Source: UBA11872 sp965198285
GTDB lineage: Bacteria; Chloroflexota; UBA11872
Assembly: GCA_965198285.1 (NCBI GenBank)
Contig: OZ240251.1
Span: 2,728,001-2,792,000 of the forward strand
Direction: 5' to 3'
DNA length: 64,000 nt
Part shown: positions 50,320-59,063 of the stretch, in pieces
Layout of the letters: each line of letters starts with the position of its first letter
How positions within the stretch are numbered: the stretch's first letter is position 1
Translations under genes and position numbers: made by a program
The notes under the pieces: generated by a model
Databases searched by the model: none
Seen by the model: only the letters and a program-made list of their open reading frames with translations
Told to the model about the DNA's origin: nothing

Positions 50320-51351
50320 TTAGCTGGTGCGCCAGTCGAGGGCGACGCCCCAGAAGTGTTCGGGCTGGTTGAGCAGACCGTCGTAGGCGGCGGCGATTTC
50401 GCTGGCGGGCAGGCGGTGGGAGATGAGTTGGGCCAGGTGCAGCCGCCCGGACGAGACCAGGTCGAGCACGGTTCGGGCATTGCCAGCGATGGATAGGGGA
50501 TGTCCCCTGCTGGCCGGATTGATCGGCACGCGGTGTTCCAGCGCGCCCTTGATGGTGACCCATTTAGAGTGCACTGGCTGCAGGAACTCGTTCAGGTCGG
50601 CCGTGACGGGCGCGCGGGGCGAGCCGAGCAGGATGAGTTCGCCGTAGGGCGCGGCGGCCTTGATGGCGGTTTCAGCCACGCCGGCATGGCCCACGGCTTC
50701 GACCACGGTTTGAGCGCCGCCGCCGGTGATGTCGCGCACCTGCGAGACGATCTCAGACATGTCCTCGCCGATCACGCGCTGGATGCCAACGCGCTGAGCA
50801 AGTTCGCGGCGTGCCGGCACGGGATCGACGCCGATGACGCGTGCGCCGTCGAGCGCAAATAGCTGCGCGGCCAGATTGCCCACCAAGCCAAGCCCGAAGA
50901 CGACGACCCAGTCGTTGACGTGAATGTCGGCCACCTGCGGGGCGGTGAGGGCCACCATGCCCATGCGAACGGCCGCGGCCAGGTCGCTGGGCAGGGCGTC
51001 CGGTACCGGTACTGCGATTTGGTCTGGATCGTTGACGGGGAGAACGTGGTGGGAGACGTGCTTGTGCTGGCTGAAGACCCGGTCGCCGACGGCCAGGGTG
51101 TCGACGGCGGATCCGAGCGCGGCCACGCGGCCGCAGTTGGCGTAGCCGGGCCGAGCGGGGAAGTGGTTCCAACTGCCCAGTACATGGACTCCGGGGTCGA
51201 GGCCGGTGAAGTTGGCCAGCTCGGTGCCGGCGCTGATGAATGTGAACTCGGTCTCGACGAGGACGTCGTGCGGGCCGAGCGGGCCGGGGACGGGGATCTC
51301 TTCGATCTCGACGAGGTTGGCCTCGCGAACGATGGCGGCGCGTCCGCTCAT
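50320..51351 (-). CDS. Zinc-type alcohol dehydrogenase-family (MDR) oxidoreductase
   Basis: A 343-residue MDR protein. The N-terminal domain has DVLVETEFTFISAGTELANF and the NAD-binding domain has VVVFGLGLVGNLAAQLFAL. The usual catalytic zinc Cys is not evident at the expected place, as in the bi-domain oxidoreductases linked with Gfo/Idh proteins. Its start overlaps the end of the next Gfo/Idh gene by 4 bp, so the two act together, probably in sugar or polyol catabolism. Confidence 0.88.
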   Translation of the reverse strand: MSGRAAIVREANLVEIEEIPVPGPLGPHDVLVETEFTFISAGTELANFTGLDPGVHVLGSWNHFPARPGYANCGRVAALGSAVDTLAVGDRVFSQHKHVSHHVLPVNDPDQIAVPVPDALPSDLAAAVRMGMVALTAPQVADIHVNDWVVVFGLGLVGNLAAQLFALDGARVIGVDPVPARRELAQRVGIQRVIGEDMSEIVSQVRDITGGGAQTVVEAVGHAGVAETAIKAAAPYGELILLGSPRAPVTADLNEFLQPVHSKWVTIKGALEHRVPINPASRGHPLSIAGNARTVLDLVSSGRLHLAQLISHRLPASEIAAAYDGLLNQPEHFWGVALDWRTS

Positions 51352-52538
51352 GGGGTTGCTCCCAGCTCGGCGAGGGTCAGACGTTGGCCGCCTCTGGCCA
51401 CGGACTCCTCGGCCGCAATGCCCAGTACGGCGGCCCAGTAGGCGGCATCCAATCCCGCCACGGGATCACGTTCGCCGCGAAAGACCGAGAGCGCGTCGGC
51501 CAGCAGGCGAATGTCGCCGCCGCCGTGCCCACCTTCGGCCATCTCAACGGAGCGGTTCTCGTCGCGCTCGTCGCGCCGGCCGCTGAGCCGGTAGGCGCCG
51601 ACGCCTTCGCGACCTTCGACCTTGCCCGCCTCGCCCCAGACGCCGATTTCGCGCGCTGTGTAGGAGGCGAAGAGGCAGAGGCTGTAGGACACGCGCCTGC
51701 CACCTTCGTACTCGATGCTGGCGCTGGCGTGATCGACGGTGTCCTTCTCGGAGTTGAACACGCAGGTGTCAAAGATGTAGCCGCTGGTCGCCTCGGCTTC
51801 GTAGTAGAGCTGCCGATGCCAATCCTGGGTGATGTCGAAGTACTCGGGACAAGTGTCTGTCGCGTCGCAGGTGAGGCAGCGCTCGCCGGCCCAGTCCTTG
51901 GGCGTGAAGACGGCGACGCCACCAGCGGCGCTGACGCTGACGGGACGCGCCCCCAGCATCCAGCCAGCAATGTCCAGCGCGTGGCAACTCTTGTGCACCA
52001 ACAGGCCGCCTGAGTTGGCACGAAGACGGTGCCAGCGGCGGAAGTAGCCGGCGCCATCGCGGTTGTCGGTCATAGTGACGAGGCGCGGGTCGCCGATTTC
52101 GCCGCTGACGATGGCGTGGTGCATGCGTTCGAAGAACGGGACGTAGCGCAGCACGAATCCGGTCATAAACCCGCCGGCACTGCCGCGGGCCGCGTCGCGG
52201 ATGCGGTTGCAGTCGGCGACGGTGGTTGCAATGGGCTTCTCGCAAATGACGTGTTTCCCGGCCTCCAGCGCGGCGCAGGCGAGGTCGGCGTGGGTGGCGT
52301 CGGTCGTGGTGATGACGACTGCGTCCACCTCCGGGTTGTTCAGAACGACCGACGGGTCGGTGTCGGTGCGTTCGACCTCGAGGTGGGTCGCCCCGAACTG
52401 GAGGCGAACAGGGTCCACATCGCTAAGCGCCACAATGTCGGCCTGGTCAGCGAAGGACTGGCGCAGGCCGCAGCCGTAGGAACCAATACCGCGGCCTCCG
52501 GTGCCGATGATTCCGAAGCGCAGGCGGTTGTTGGGCAT
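51348..52538 (-). CDS. Gfo/Idh/MocA-family oxidoreductase
   Basis: A 396-residue protein from ATG 52538. FGIIGTGGRGIGSYG is the NAD-binding loop and HVICEKPIATTVADCNR the EKP motif; LLVHKSCHALDIAGWML is the substrate-site Lys/His block. An unusual segment with four Cys (CLTCDATDTCPEYF) may bind zinc. It overlaps both neighbours (MDR gene downstream and hisG upstream) by a few bases, so it is part of a three-gene operon. Confidence 0.9.
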   Translation of the reverse strand: MPNNRLRFGIIGTGGRGIGSYGCGLRQSFADQADIVALSDVDPVRLQFGATHLEVERTDTDPSVVLNNPEVDAVVITTTDATHADLACAALEAGKHVICEKPIATTVADCNRIRDAARGSAGGFMTGFVLRYVPFFERMHHAIVSGEIGDPRLVTMTDNRDGAGYFRRWHRLRANSGGLLVHKSCHALDIAGWMLGARPVSVSAAGGVAVFTPKDWAGERCLTCDATDTCPEYFDITQDWHRQLYYEAEATSGYIFDTCVFNSEKDTVDHASASIEYEGGRRVSYSLCLFASYTAREIGVWGEAGKVEGREGVGAYRLSGRRDERDENRSVEMAEGGHGGGDIRLLADALSVFRGERDPVAGLDAAYWAAVLGIAAEESVARGGQRLTLAELGATP

Positions 52539-53410
52539 CAGAGGAACTTGTTGAGGGGGAACTCGATGATGCCTTCGGCGCCGGCCTTGACCAAACGGGG
52601 CATCAACTCGCGGACCTGCTGCTCCTCAACGACGATCTCGACGCTAGCCCAGGGCTGACCGTATAGATCGGCCACGGTGGGCGCGGTGACGCTGGGAACG
52701 AGCCCAATCACCTTCTCCAGAAGGTCCTTTGGCACGTTCATCTTCAGTGCTACTCGGGACTGAGCGTCCAGGGCGGCCTTGAGCATGGTGGCGACCTGGT
52801 CAATCTTGGCTTTCTTGACCGGGTCGGCGTAGGCGGCCTTGTTGGCAATGACCTGGGGGCACGAGGTAAGCATGGTTTCGATTTCGCGCAGGCCGTGCGC
52901 TCGCAAGGTGGACCCGGTTTCGGTGGTGTCGACGATGGCGTCGGCGAGGCCGCCCGCGACCTTGGCTTCAGTCGCGCCCCAAGAGAACTCGACGGTGGCG
53001 TTGATGCCGCGTTCGGCCAGGTAGCGGCGGGTGAAGCTCACCATCTCGGCGGCGATGGTGGCGCCTTCGAGGTCGTAGACGGTCTTGATCGGGGAGTCAC
53101 TCCGCACGGCCAGGACCGCTCGGGTGGGACGGTTGCTGCGGCGGGAGTAGGGGAGCACCTGGATGACCTCGACGTCAGACTCGTTTTCGAGGGTCCAGTC
53201 CTTGCCGGTGATTCCGGCGTCGAAGGTGCCGTGCTCGACGTAGCGTGACATCTCCTGGGCGCGCATGAGGGTGAGGTGCAGGTCGTCGTCGTCGACTTCG
53301 GGGAAGTAGCTCCGGGAGGCGATGACGATATGCCAGCCGGCGCGCCGAAAGAGTTCGATCGTCGCTTCTTGCAGGCTGCCGGCTGGGATCCCGAAGTCGA
53401 GCGGTCTCAT
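52538..53410 (-). CDS. hisG: ATP phosphoribosyltransferase, long form
   Basis: A 290-residue enzyme from ATG 53410 (MRPLDFGIPAGSLQEATIEL). VEHGTFDAGITGKDW and EFSWGATEAKVAGGLADAIVDTTETG (quoted in part) are the HisG core; the PRPP loop lies in the latter. The C-terminal 75 residues (KMNVPKDLLEKVIGLVPSV onward) are the regulatory ACT-like domain of the long, feedback-inhibited form, so no HisZ is needed. It catalyses the first step of histidine synthesis. Here it overlaps a Gfo/Idh gene by one base and is not beside other his genes, which is unusual. Confidence 0.9.
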   Translation of the reverse strand: MRPLDFGIPAGSLQEATIELFRRAGWHIVIASRSYFPEVDDDDLHLTLMRAQEMSRYVEHGTFDAGITGKDWTLENESDVEVIQVLPYSRRSNRPTRAVLAVRSDSPIKTVYDLEGATIAAEMVSFTRRYLAERGINATVEFSWGATEAKVAGGLADAIVDTTETGSTLRAHGLREIETMLTSCPQVIANKAAYADPVKKAKIDQVATMLKAALDAQSRVALKMNVPKDLLEKVIGLVPSVTAPTVADLYGQPWASVEIVVEEQQVRELMPRLVKAGAEGIIEFPLNKFL

Positions 53411-53504
53411 GAGCTTTTTTGCCCTCCACAAATAACCGCCCATCTGGGCGGCGGGTTCAGGATATCGGTTTGGTGGGGGTGGTTGGCCGGATTGCTCGGT
53501 GCGA

Positions 53505-54344
53505 TCAGGGCGCAGGGACGATGTCGAGCGGTACGGGCCGGGCTTCGCGGTCGGCTGAGCGTTCAAAGAGCGTGGCGAGGGCGGCGCGGCCGCGGTCGCC
53601 CATGTTGCGGGTGAGGTCGGTGACGTACATGTCGGTGAAGCGGGCGGTGACGTCTTCGTCGAGGTCGCCGCCGATGGCGCGGGCGTGTTGGAGGGCGAGG
53701 GTGGGGTTGGCTCGGGCGTAGTCGATGGAGGCGGCGAGGGCGGCGGCGATGGCGTGGCACCAGTCGTCGCCGAGGTCGCGACGGACGATGTTGATGCCGA
53801 GGGGCAGGGGCAAGCCGGTGTCTTCGAACCAGGCCGCGCCAAGGTCCAGGACCCTTGAGAAGCCTGCCGCGGCGTAGGTGATCTGGCCTTCGTGTATGAC
53901 GACGGCGGCCTGGGCGCGGCCGTCGCGCACGGCGTCGAACGCCTGATCGAACGGGACCTGGACCGGCTCGAACGGCGGCAGGTAGATGCGGGTGAGAGCG
54001 AAGGCGGTGGTGTGGGGGCCGGGCACGGCGATTCGGCAGCCGGCCAGTTCGTCCACGGTCATGGCACGGGGCGCCACGACCACAGGGCCGTAGCCCTCGC
54101 CCATGGAGGAGCCGCAGGCGGTGATGCGGTAGCTGTGGGCAACGTCGGGGTAGGCGGCGGCGGAGATTTGGGAAATGTCGAGCTCGGCAGCCTGGGCGCG
54201 CTCGTTGAGGGACTGGATGTCGTCGTGGATGGCCGTGATCTCGGCCGGCTCAGGACCGTCTAGCGGGATGAGGCCGGCGGTGAGCGCGTAGAACATGAAG
54301 GCGTCGTCGGCGTCGGGGCTGTGGCCGATGGTGAGGCGGCGCAA
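53505..54344 (-). CDS. mqnD: 1,4-dihydroxy-6-naphthoate synthase
   Basis: A 279-residue protein of normal length. The N-terminus LTIGHSPDADDAFMFYALT is the MqnD signature, and IAVPGPHTTAFALTRIYLP and VVIHEGQITY continue the periplasmic-binding-protein-like fold. MqnD opens cyclic dehypoxanthinyl futalosine to give 1,4-dihydroxy-6-naphthoate. It is the last gene of the tetR-mqnEACD operon, 3 bp after mqnC. Confidence 0.93.
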   Translation of the reverse strand: MRRLTIGHSPDADDAFMFYALTAGLIPLDGPEPAEITAIHDDIQSLNERAQAAELDISQISAAAYPDVAHSYRITACGSSMGEGYGPVVVAPRAMTVDELAGCRIAVPGPHTTAFALTRIYLPPFEPVQVPFDQAFDAVRDGRAQAAVVIHEGQITYAAAGFSRVLDLGAAWFEDTGLPLPLGINIVRRDLGDDWCHAIAAALAASIDYARANPTLALQHARAIGGDLDEDVTARFTDMYVTDLTRNMGDRGRAALATLFERSADREARPVPLDIVPAP

Positions 54345-54347
54345 GGG

Positions 54348-55451
54348 TCAGGCGGGGAGGGGTTGGGCGTCGAAGACTTGGAGCACCTGGTAGTGGGTGT
54401 CGCGCTGGGCCGGGATGAAGCCGGCTTCGCGAATCATGGTTTGCATTTCCTCGACGGACGTGCGGACGTAGTGGCCGGCTTCCTGCATGACGTTTTCGTC
54501 GAAGAGGGTGCCGCCGAAGTCGTCAGCGCCGAAGTGGAGGGCGACCTGGCCGGTCTTCTTGCCCTCGCTGAACCAGGAAGCGTCGATGTGCTCGATGTTG
54601 TCAAAGTAGAGGCGGGCGGCGGCGAGGATGCGGAGGTAGTCGTTGGCCTGGGCGCGGAGGCGGCCGAGCTTGCGGCCGAGCGGGGTACCGCCGGGGGCGA
54701 AGCTCCACGGCACGAAGGCGTAGAAGCCGCCGGTTTCGTCCTGCAGGTCGCGAACGCGCTGGAAATGCTCGACGCGGCCGTCCACGGTTTCGCCGTGGCC
54801 GTACATCATGGTGGCGGTGCCACGGAGTCCCACCTGTTGGGCGGCCCGGAGGATGGCGATCCACTCGTCGGCGTTCATCTTGAGCGGGCTGATTCGGTGA
54901 CGATCCTCGTTGGTCAGAATCTCGGCGCCGCCGCCGGGCAAGGTGCGCTGACCGGCGTCCCAGAGCGCCTGGCAGACCTCGCGGTAGCCGAGGCCGGAGA
55001 CCTTGGACATTTCGTAAATCTCGGGGGCCGACCAGTAGTGCGGAGTCATGCCTGGAAAACGCTCGCGGGTCGTTCGCACCATGTCCAGGTAGTACTCGAG
55101 CGGAAGCTCGGGATTGAGACCGCCTTGCATTAGCACGGTGGTGCAGCCCATGGCGGCGGCCGAGGCGACCTGGGTCATCATCTGATCGACGGTGTGGGTG
55201 TAGGCGTCGTCGGCCTTGCTGGTGTGGGGCCGGTAGAAGGCGCAGAACGAGCAGTAGGCGTCGCAGAGGTTGGTGTAGTTGAGGTTGGTGTCAACCACGT
55301 AGGTCACGACGTCGTCCGGATGACGGCGGCGGCGGACCTCGTCGGCCAAAGCGCCGACTTCAAGCAGCGGAGCCTCGGACAGCAGGTAGCGAGCATCGGC
55401 AGAAGTGAGCCGCTCGCCGGCGTCGATCTTGCGGATCAGGTGGTCCATCAC
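54348..55451 (-). CDS. mqnC: Cyclic dehypoxanthinyl futalosine synthase (radical SAM)
   Basis: A 367-residue radical SAM enzyme. C63-x3-C67-x2-C70 (NLCDAYCSFCAFYR) binds the 4Fe-4S cluster. The later GGGAEILTNEDRHRISPLK and MMYGHGETVDGRVEH are conserved in MqnC. The enzyme cyclises dehypoxanthinyl futalosine. Its start overlaps the mqnA stop by 4 bp. Confidence 0.94.
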   Translation of the reverse strand: MMDHLIRKIDAGERLTSADARYLLSEAPLLEVGALADEVRRRRHPDDVVTYVVDTNLNYTNLCDAYCSFCAFYRPHTSKADDAYTHTVDQMMTQVASAAAMGCTTVLMQGGLNPELPLEYYLDMVRTTRERFPGMTPHYWSAPEIYEMSKVSGLGYREVCQALWDAGQRTLPGGGAEILTNEDRHRISPLKMNADEWIAILRAAQQVGLRGTATMMYGHGETVDGRVEHFQRVRDLQDETGGFYAFVPWSFAPGGTPLGRKLGRLRAQANDYLRILAAARLYFDNIEHIDASWFSEGKKTGQVALHFGADDFGGTLFDENVMQEAGHYVRTSVEEMQTMIREAGFIPAQRDTHYQVLQVFDAQPLPA

Positions 55452-56209
55452 GCTACGCGCTCCACGGCGTTGAGCCGGACATCCAGTTCTTGGAAACGTT
55501 CCAAGCCTGCCCAGGCGGATTCATCGAATCGGTAGAGGAACGTCTGAAGGTAGGTCGCAACGGCGTCGGCCGACAGGCCCAGGTCGGGCCGGCGGCGGTG
55601 GATGTCGGACGGGTCGGCCAGGTTGCGGTCAAGGTTGGCGTTCAAGTAGTCCAGGGCCGAGTCGCACGATCCCGGCGTGACGTCGCGGCGCGCCATCCAG
55701 GAAGCAAAGACGAATGGGAGGCGAGTCCAGGTGTGCCATTCGGCCGCAAGGTCGAGTTCGTAGGGATGGGTCTGCGGATCCCGGGGCTCAAGCAGGGCGC
55801 GGTCGCCGATCAGGAGGACTGCGTCGGCGGGTTGGTCTAGCCCGGTAAAGGTGGTGGGGCCTATGTCGAAGCGCAACTCCAGAAGGACTCTCAGCAGCCG
55901 GACGGAGGTTGCGGTCTCGTCGATTACCCCGATGCGTGCGCCTGCCAGCCGCTCGATGGGAACCCGCGAACGCAGCAGGACGCTTCGGGCGGCGCCTGCG
56001 GCGGCGATGCCGAGGGCGCCCACGGAACGGAAGAGATCGGGGTGATCGAAGGCGGCCACGACGGGAAGCGGCGCAATGTCCACGGCGCCGAGGCGCGCGA
56101 GGTCGATCATGCGACGGGGGACCTCGACGACGGCTTCGGCCCTGACTTCGTCGTCGGCAAAGAACGGCTCCGTGTTGAGATACGGAATCCGGCCGAGCCT
56201 AGGCGTCAT
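55448..56209 (-). CDS. mqnA: Chorismate dehydratase
   Basis: A 253-residue protein beginning PRLGRIPYLNTEPFFAD, the standard MqnA start. VDIAPLPVVAAF and ARIGVIDETATSVRLLRVLL are further family blocks. MqnA makes 3-[(1-carboxyvinyl)oxy]benzoate from chorismate, the entry step of the futalosine route. It overlaps mqnE by 11 bp and mqnC by 4 bp. Confidence 0.92.
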   Translation of the reverse strand: MTPRLGRIPYLNTEPFFADDEVRAEAVVEVPRRMIDLARLGAVDIAPLPVVAAFDHPDLFRSVGALGIAAAGAARSVLLRSRVPIERLAGARIGVIDETATSVRLLRVLLELRFDIGPTTFTGLDQPADAVLLIGDRALLEPRDPQTHPYELDLAAEWHTWTRLPFVFASWMARRDVTPGSCDSALDYLNANLDRNLADPSDIHRRRPDLGLSADAVATYLQTFLYRFDESAWAGLERFQELDVRLNAVERVA

Positions 56210-57305
56210 ACACCTTCACAACGTCGTAGGTGGCGTTGCGTTCGACCGGGATCTTGTCGGCAGAGCGGATGAGGCGAACCATGCGGTCGCGCTCCAAGCC
56301 GAGCGGGCTTGCCGCGAGGGCGGCGTGGGCGATGCGCTCGGTGCCGATGGTGCCGTCAAGGTCGTCCGCGCCAAAGTTAAGCCCTATGGAGGCCGTCTCT
56401 TCGCCGCTCATGACCCAGTAGGCCTTGATGTGCGGGAAGTTGTCGAGCATGAGGCGCGAGGTGGCCAGCGTGCGCAGGTCGTCGATGGGCGACGCCTGAC
56501 GGTCCACCAGCAGGGTGGTGCCCAACTGGTATTCGAGCGGGATGAAGCAGAGCCAGCCGCCGGACTCGTCCTGAGCCTCGCGCAGCCGCATGAGGTGCCG
56601 CACGCGCTCCTGGTGCGTCTCGATATGGCCGTAGAGCAGCGTGGCGTTGGAGCGAATGCCCATTGAATGGGCCAGATGGTGAATCTCGATCCAGCGGTCG
56701 GCGCCGGCCTTACCGCGGAAGAGTTCGCGGCGCACGCGCTCCGAGAAGACCTCGGCCCCGCCGCCGGGCATGGAATCCAGTCCGGCGTCGATCAGGCGCT
56801 CCAAGACCTCCCGGTCCGCCAGCTTGAAGCGCTTGTGGAAGTAGTCGATCTCGGCAGCCGTGAAGGCTTTGATCTGAACGTTCGGACGCTCGGCCTTGAT
56901 GGCGCGCAGCAGGTCCTCGTACCACTCGAACGGAATCGTGGGGTGGTGACCGCCCACCATGTGCACTTCGTGAAGCTCGGGATGGATCTGCCCAATGATT
57001 TCGTCGATCGAGTACTCGTAGGCGTGGTCGTCGCCGACCTTGGCCGCGAAGTCGCAGAACTTGCAGGACAGGACGCAGATGTTGGTGGGATTGATATGCA
57101 CGTTGAACGTGAAATACACGCGGTTCCCGGACAGGCGGCGGGCCGCCGCATCGGCGATACGGCCCAGACCAATGACGTCGCGGGTGGCGAGGCAGGTAAG
57201 CCCGTCCTGCTCCGACAGGCGTTGGCCGCGCTGGGACTTTTCCCAGATCGGGCCGAGGGCCGGGTCCTGAAAGCGGATGGCGGGACGAGCCGGGGCTTCA
57301 AGCAT
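56199..57305 (-). CDS. mqnE: Aminofutalosine synthase (radical SAM)
   Basis: A 368-residue enzyme from ATG 57305, which lies inside the end of tetR. The cluster motif is C77-x3-C81-x2-C84 (NICVLSCKFCDFAAK). EVHMVGGHHPTIPFEWYEDL and DSMPGGGAEVFSERVR are typical of MqnE. It joins the MqnA product with SAM-derived adenosyl to give aminofutalosine. The frame is open further upstream, but that part is antisense-like and overlaps tetR. Confidence 0.94.
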   Translation of the reverse strand: MLEAPARPAIRFQDPALGPIWEKSQRGQRLSEQDGLTCLATRDVIGLGRIADAAARRLSGNRVYFTFNVHINPTNICVLSCKFCDFAAKVGDDHAYEYSIDEIIGQIHPELHEVHMVGGHHPTIPFEWYEDLLRAIKAERPNVQIKAFTAAEIDYFHKRFKLADREVLERLIDAGLDSMPGGGAEVFSERVRRELFRGKAGADRWIEIHHLAHSMGIRSNATLLYGHIETHQERVRHLMRLREAQDESGGWLCFIPLEYQLGTTLLVDRQASPIDDLRTLATSRLMLDNFPHIKAYWVMSGEETASIGLNFGADDLDGTIGTERIAHAALAASPLGLERDRMVRLIRSADKIPVERNATYDVVKVYDA

Positions 57306-57951
57306 GCAGGGCCACGCGATCCACCTCCGCGGGATTGAAGCCCACGCTCTGCAGGAGCAGTTGGCGCAGGCTGGGATACGACGAGTGCAGCGACCCGGCC
57401 GAGGGATCGTGCAACCAGTGCACGGCAACTTCGTTCAACGCTCCGAACCAGGCGGTGGCGATGAGGCTCGTGTCACAGGGGGCGATTGCCCCACTTTCGA
57501 CCGCCCGGTTCAATTCGCCTTCGATCAGCTCAGCAAACTGGCGGCGGACGAATATCAAGTCGTCGCTGAACGTTCGACCGGCGCCCGCCACCTCAATCAG
57601 CACGATGCGTGCCAGCGTGCGGTGCTTGACGAAGACGTCGACCAGGCCCAGCAGCGCGGCGTCCAGACGTTCGGCCGGCGCGTCGGCCCGGTCCATCTTG
57701 CGCTCAATGGAGTTGGCAAGCTGGCTAGCCAGTTCCCGCACGAGCGCCCGAAAGATGGCGGCCTTGCTGGGAAAGTGAAAGTAGGCCGCGCCCTTGGAGC
57801 GCCCGGCGCGGTCGACGATCTCGTCCACAGCCGCGCCGTGGTAGCCCTTTTCGCCAAAGACGTTGAGGGCGGCTTCCAACAAGGCGTGGCGGGTGGCGTC
57901 TTTGCGGCCGGTTGACGACCGGCGGGGGAGACGCAGGCTCACAAGCTTCAC
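57298..57951 (-). CDS. TetR-family regulator heading the mqn operon
   Basis: About 217 residues from GTG 57951; an ATG at 58017 would put the operator inside the gene. The DNA-binding helix-turn-helix reads ALNVFGEKGYHGAAVDEIVD then RAGRSKGAAYFHFPSK. The ligand domain (residues 70-200) is variable. Its stop overlaps the mqnE start by 8 bp, so it is cotranscribed with the menaquinone genes. No ribosome binding site is visible, so the mRNA may be leaderless. Regulation of mqn genes by a TetR protein is inferred. Confidence 0.88.
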   Translation of the reverse strand: MKLVSLRLPRRSSTGRKDATRHALLEAALNVFGEKGYHGAAVDEIVDRAGRSKGAAYFHFPSKAAIFRALVRELASQLANSIERKMDRADAPAERLDAALLGLVDVFVKHRTLARIVLIEVAGAGRTFSDDLIFVRRQFAELIEGELNRAVESGAIAPCDTSLIATAWFGALNEVAVHWLHDPSAGSLHSSYPSLRQLLLQSVGFNPAEVDRVALHA

Positions 57952-57952
57952 C

Positions 57953-57974
57953 AAACCGACTGGTCGGTCGGTTT
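57953..57974. promoter_or_regulatory. Probable TetR operator
   Basis: Arms AAACCGAC and GTCGGTTT are perfect inverted repeats around a 6-bp centre. The site directly abuts the chosen tetR start codon. The ACCGAC-n-GGTCGGT type is common for TetR proteins, so autoregulation of the whole operon is likely. Confidence 0.7.
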
Positions 57975-58115
57975 TACTGGAGGGTGTGGCTGCTGTCAAG
58001 CGGTCGCCGACTTCCATATGACAGCCGGCAGCCGAAGGACACCCACTCCAGGCTGCGCACGACGCGGAGAATTTGACGGCAGCGGCACTGATCGCGGCCA
58101 GAGGCCGGCCTCAGG

Positions 58116-58823
58116 CTATACGCGCACCTTGGCGAAGCTGAGGCGGAGTTGCTGGAAGTTGTCGGACGTCAGGGCCACGGAGGCCGGCATCTCCTGATCG
58201 CGCGTGACAGGAACCGCCCACGCTCCGAAGCGTTGGCCAACGCTCAAGGCCCGGGTAGCGACCCACACGGTTGGGACCGGCTGGTTGGAGGCGAGCAATG
58301 CCCCCGCCAGACGCTCGGGGCCGGCAAGTCCGGCGGAGAAGATCAGCGACACGTGGGCGCCGGAGACAGTTTCGAAGCAGACATCCCACAGCGTGCGCAT
58401 GAAATTCTGCTCCACCATCCGGGTCGCCGCTCCCCGGTGATCGCCGTCCGGCGCGCCCTGCTGGATGAACTGGGCTTCCGCCGCCGAGATCATCACGTCG
58501 CGGCTCTGGTCGAAATGGGGGCGTACGGCATCCAGGCGGCGCTTGTACGCCTCGAACGGATCGTGGTTGAGCACGGTAATCAGCGCGGCCGGCATGACCC
58601 GGGGGTCAACGGCCAACAGAGCCGAGATGCGATACGGCGGGCCCTGCGCGGGGTCGGGCGCCGGTTGGCTGTCGGGCGCCGGTTGGCCGACGGGCGGCGC
58701 CGGCGCTTCGGCTTCGGCCGGCGGTGCAGTGGGTTCGGCTGCCGGCATCGGCGCGGGGCCGAGCGGCTCACCGCCAGGTCCCAGAAGCTGGGGAATCCCG
58801 TCGTCAGGGTCGTTTGTTGCCAT
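58116..58823 (-). CDS. Uncharacterised protein with Pro/Ala-rich N-terminus
   Basis: A 235-residue protein. Residues 1-62 are Pro/Ala/Glu-rich and likely disordered; the remainder is a folded domain (VMPAALITVLNHDPFEAYKR, later FETVSGAHVSLIFSAGLAG). No signal peptide or recognised motif. It lies 12 bp after a small membrane protein gene on the same strand and may be cotranscribed with it. Function unknown. Confidence 0.7.
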   Translation of the reverse strand: MATNDPDDGIPQLLGPGGEPLGPAPMPAAEPTAPPAEAEAPAPPVGQPAPDSQPAPDPAQGPPYRISALLAVDPRVMPAALITVLNHDPFEAYKRRLDAVRPHFDQSRDVMISAAEAQFIQQGAPDGDHRGAATRMVEQNFMRTLWDVCFETVSGAHVSLIFSAGLAGPERLAGALLASNQPVPTVWVATRALSVGQRFGAWAVPVTRDQEMPASVALTSDNFQQLRLSFAKVRV

Positions 58824-58835
58824 CAGCTCAGACGG

Positions 58836-59021
58836 TCAGAAGCCGCGGACGACCCAGCGGATGGCGAGGTACAGCGGCCAAAACATAAAGACGATGATCA
58901 GGATCAGCGACCAGGACGGAAACGGAAAGCCGTCCACGACATCCAGCGCGAAGAAAAACGTGGAGATGGTGAGCCAGCTGACCGTGGAACTCCGAATACG
59001 CCCCCAGAGGCCCAACGTCAT
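58836..59021 (-). CDS. Small two-helix membrane protein
   Basis: A 61-residue protein with two hydrophobic helices (TVSWLTISTFFFALDVV and SWSLILIIVFMFWPLYLAI) and a basic C-terminus. Not recognised. Its spacing to the next gene suggests a two-gene unit. Confidence 0.6.
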   Translation of the reverse strand: MTLGLWGRIRSSTVSWLTISTFFFALDVVDGFPFPSWSLILIIVFMFWPLYLAIRWVVRGF

Positions 59022-59063
59022 TGGGAGTGGGTCCTTATTGCGATGGCAGGTTCGCCGGTTTGC

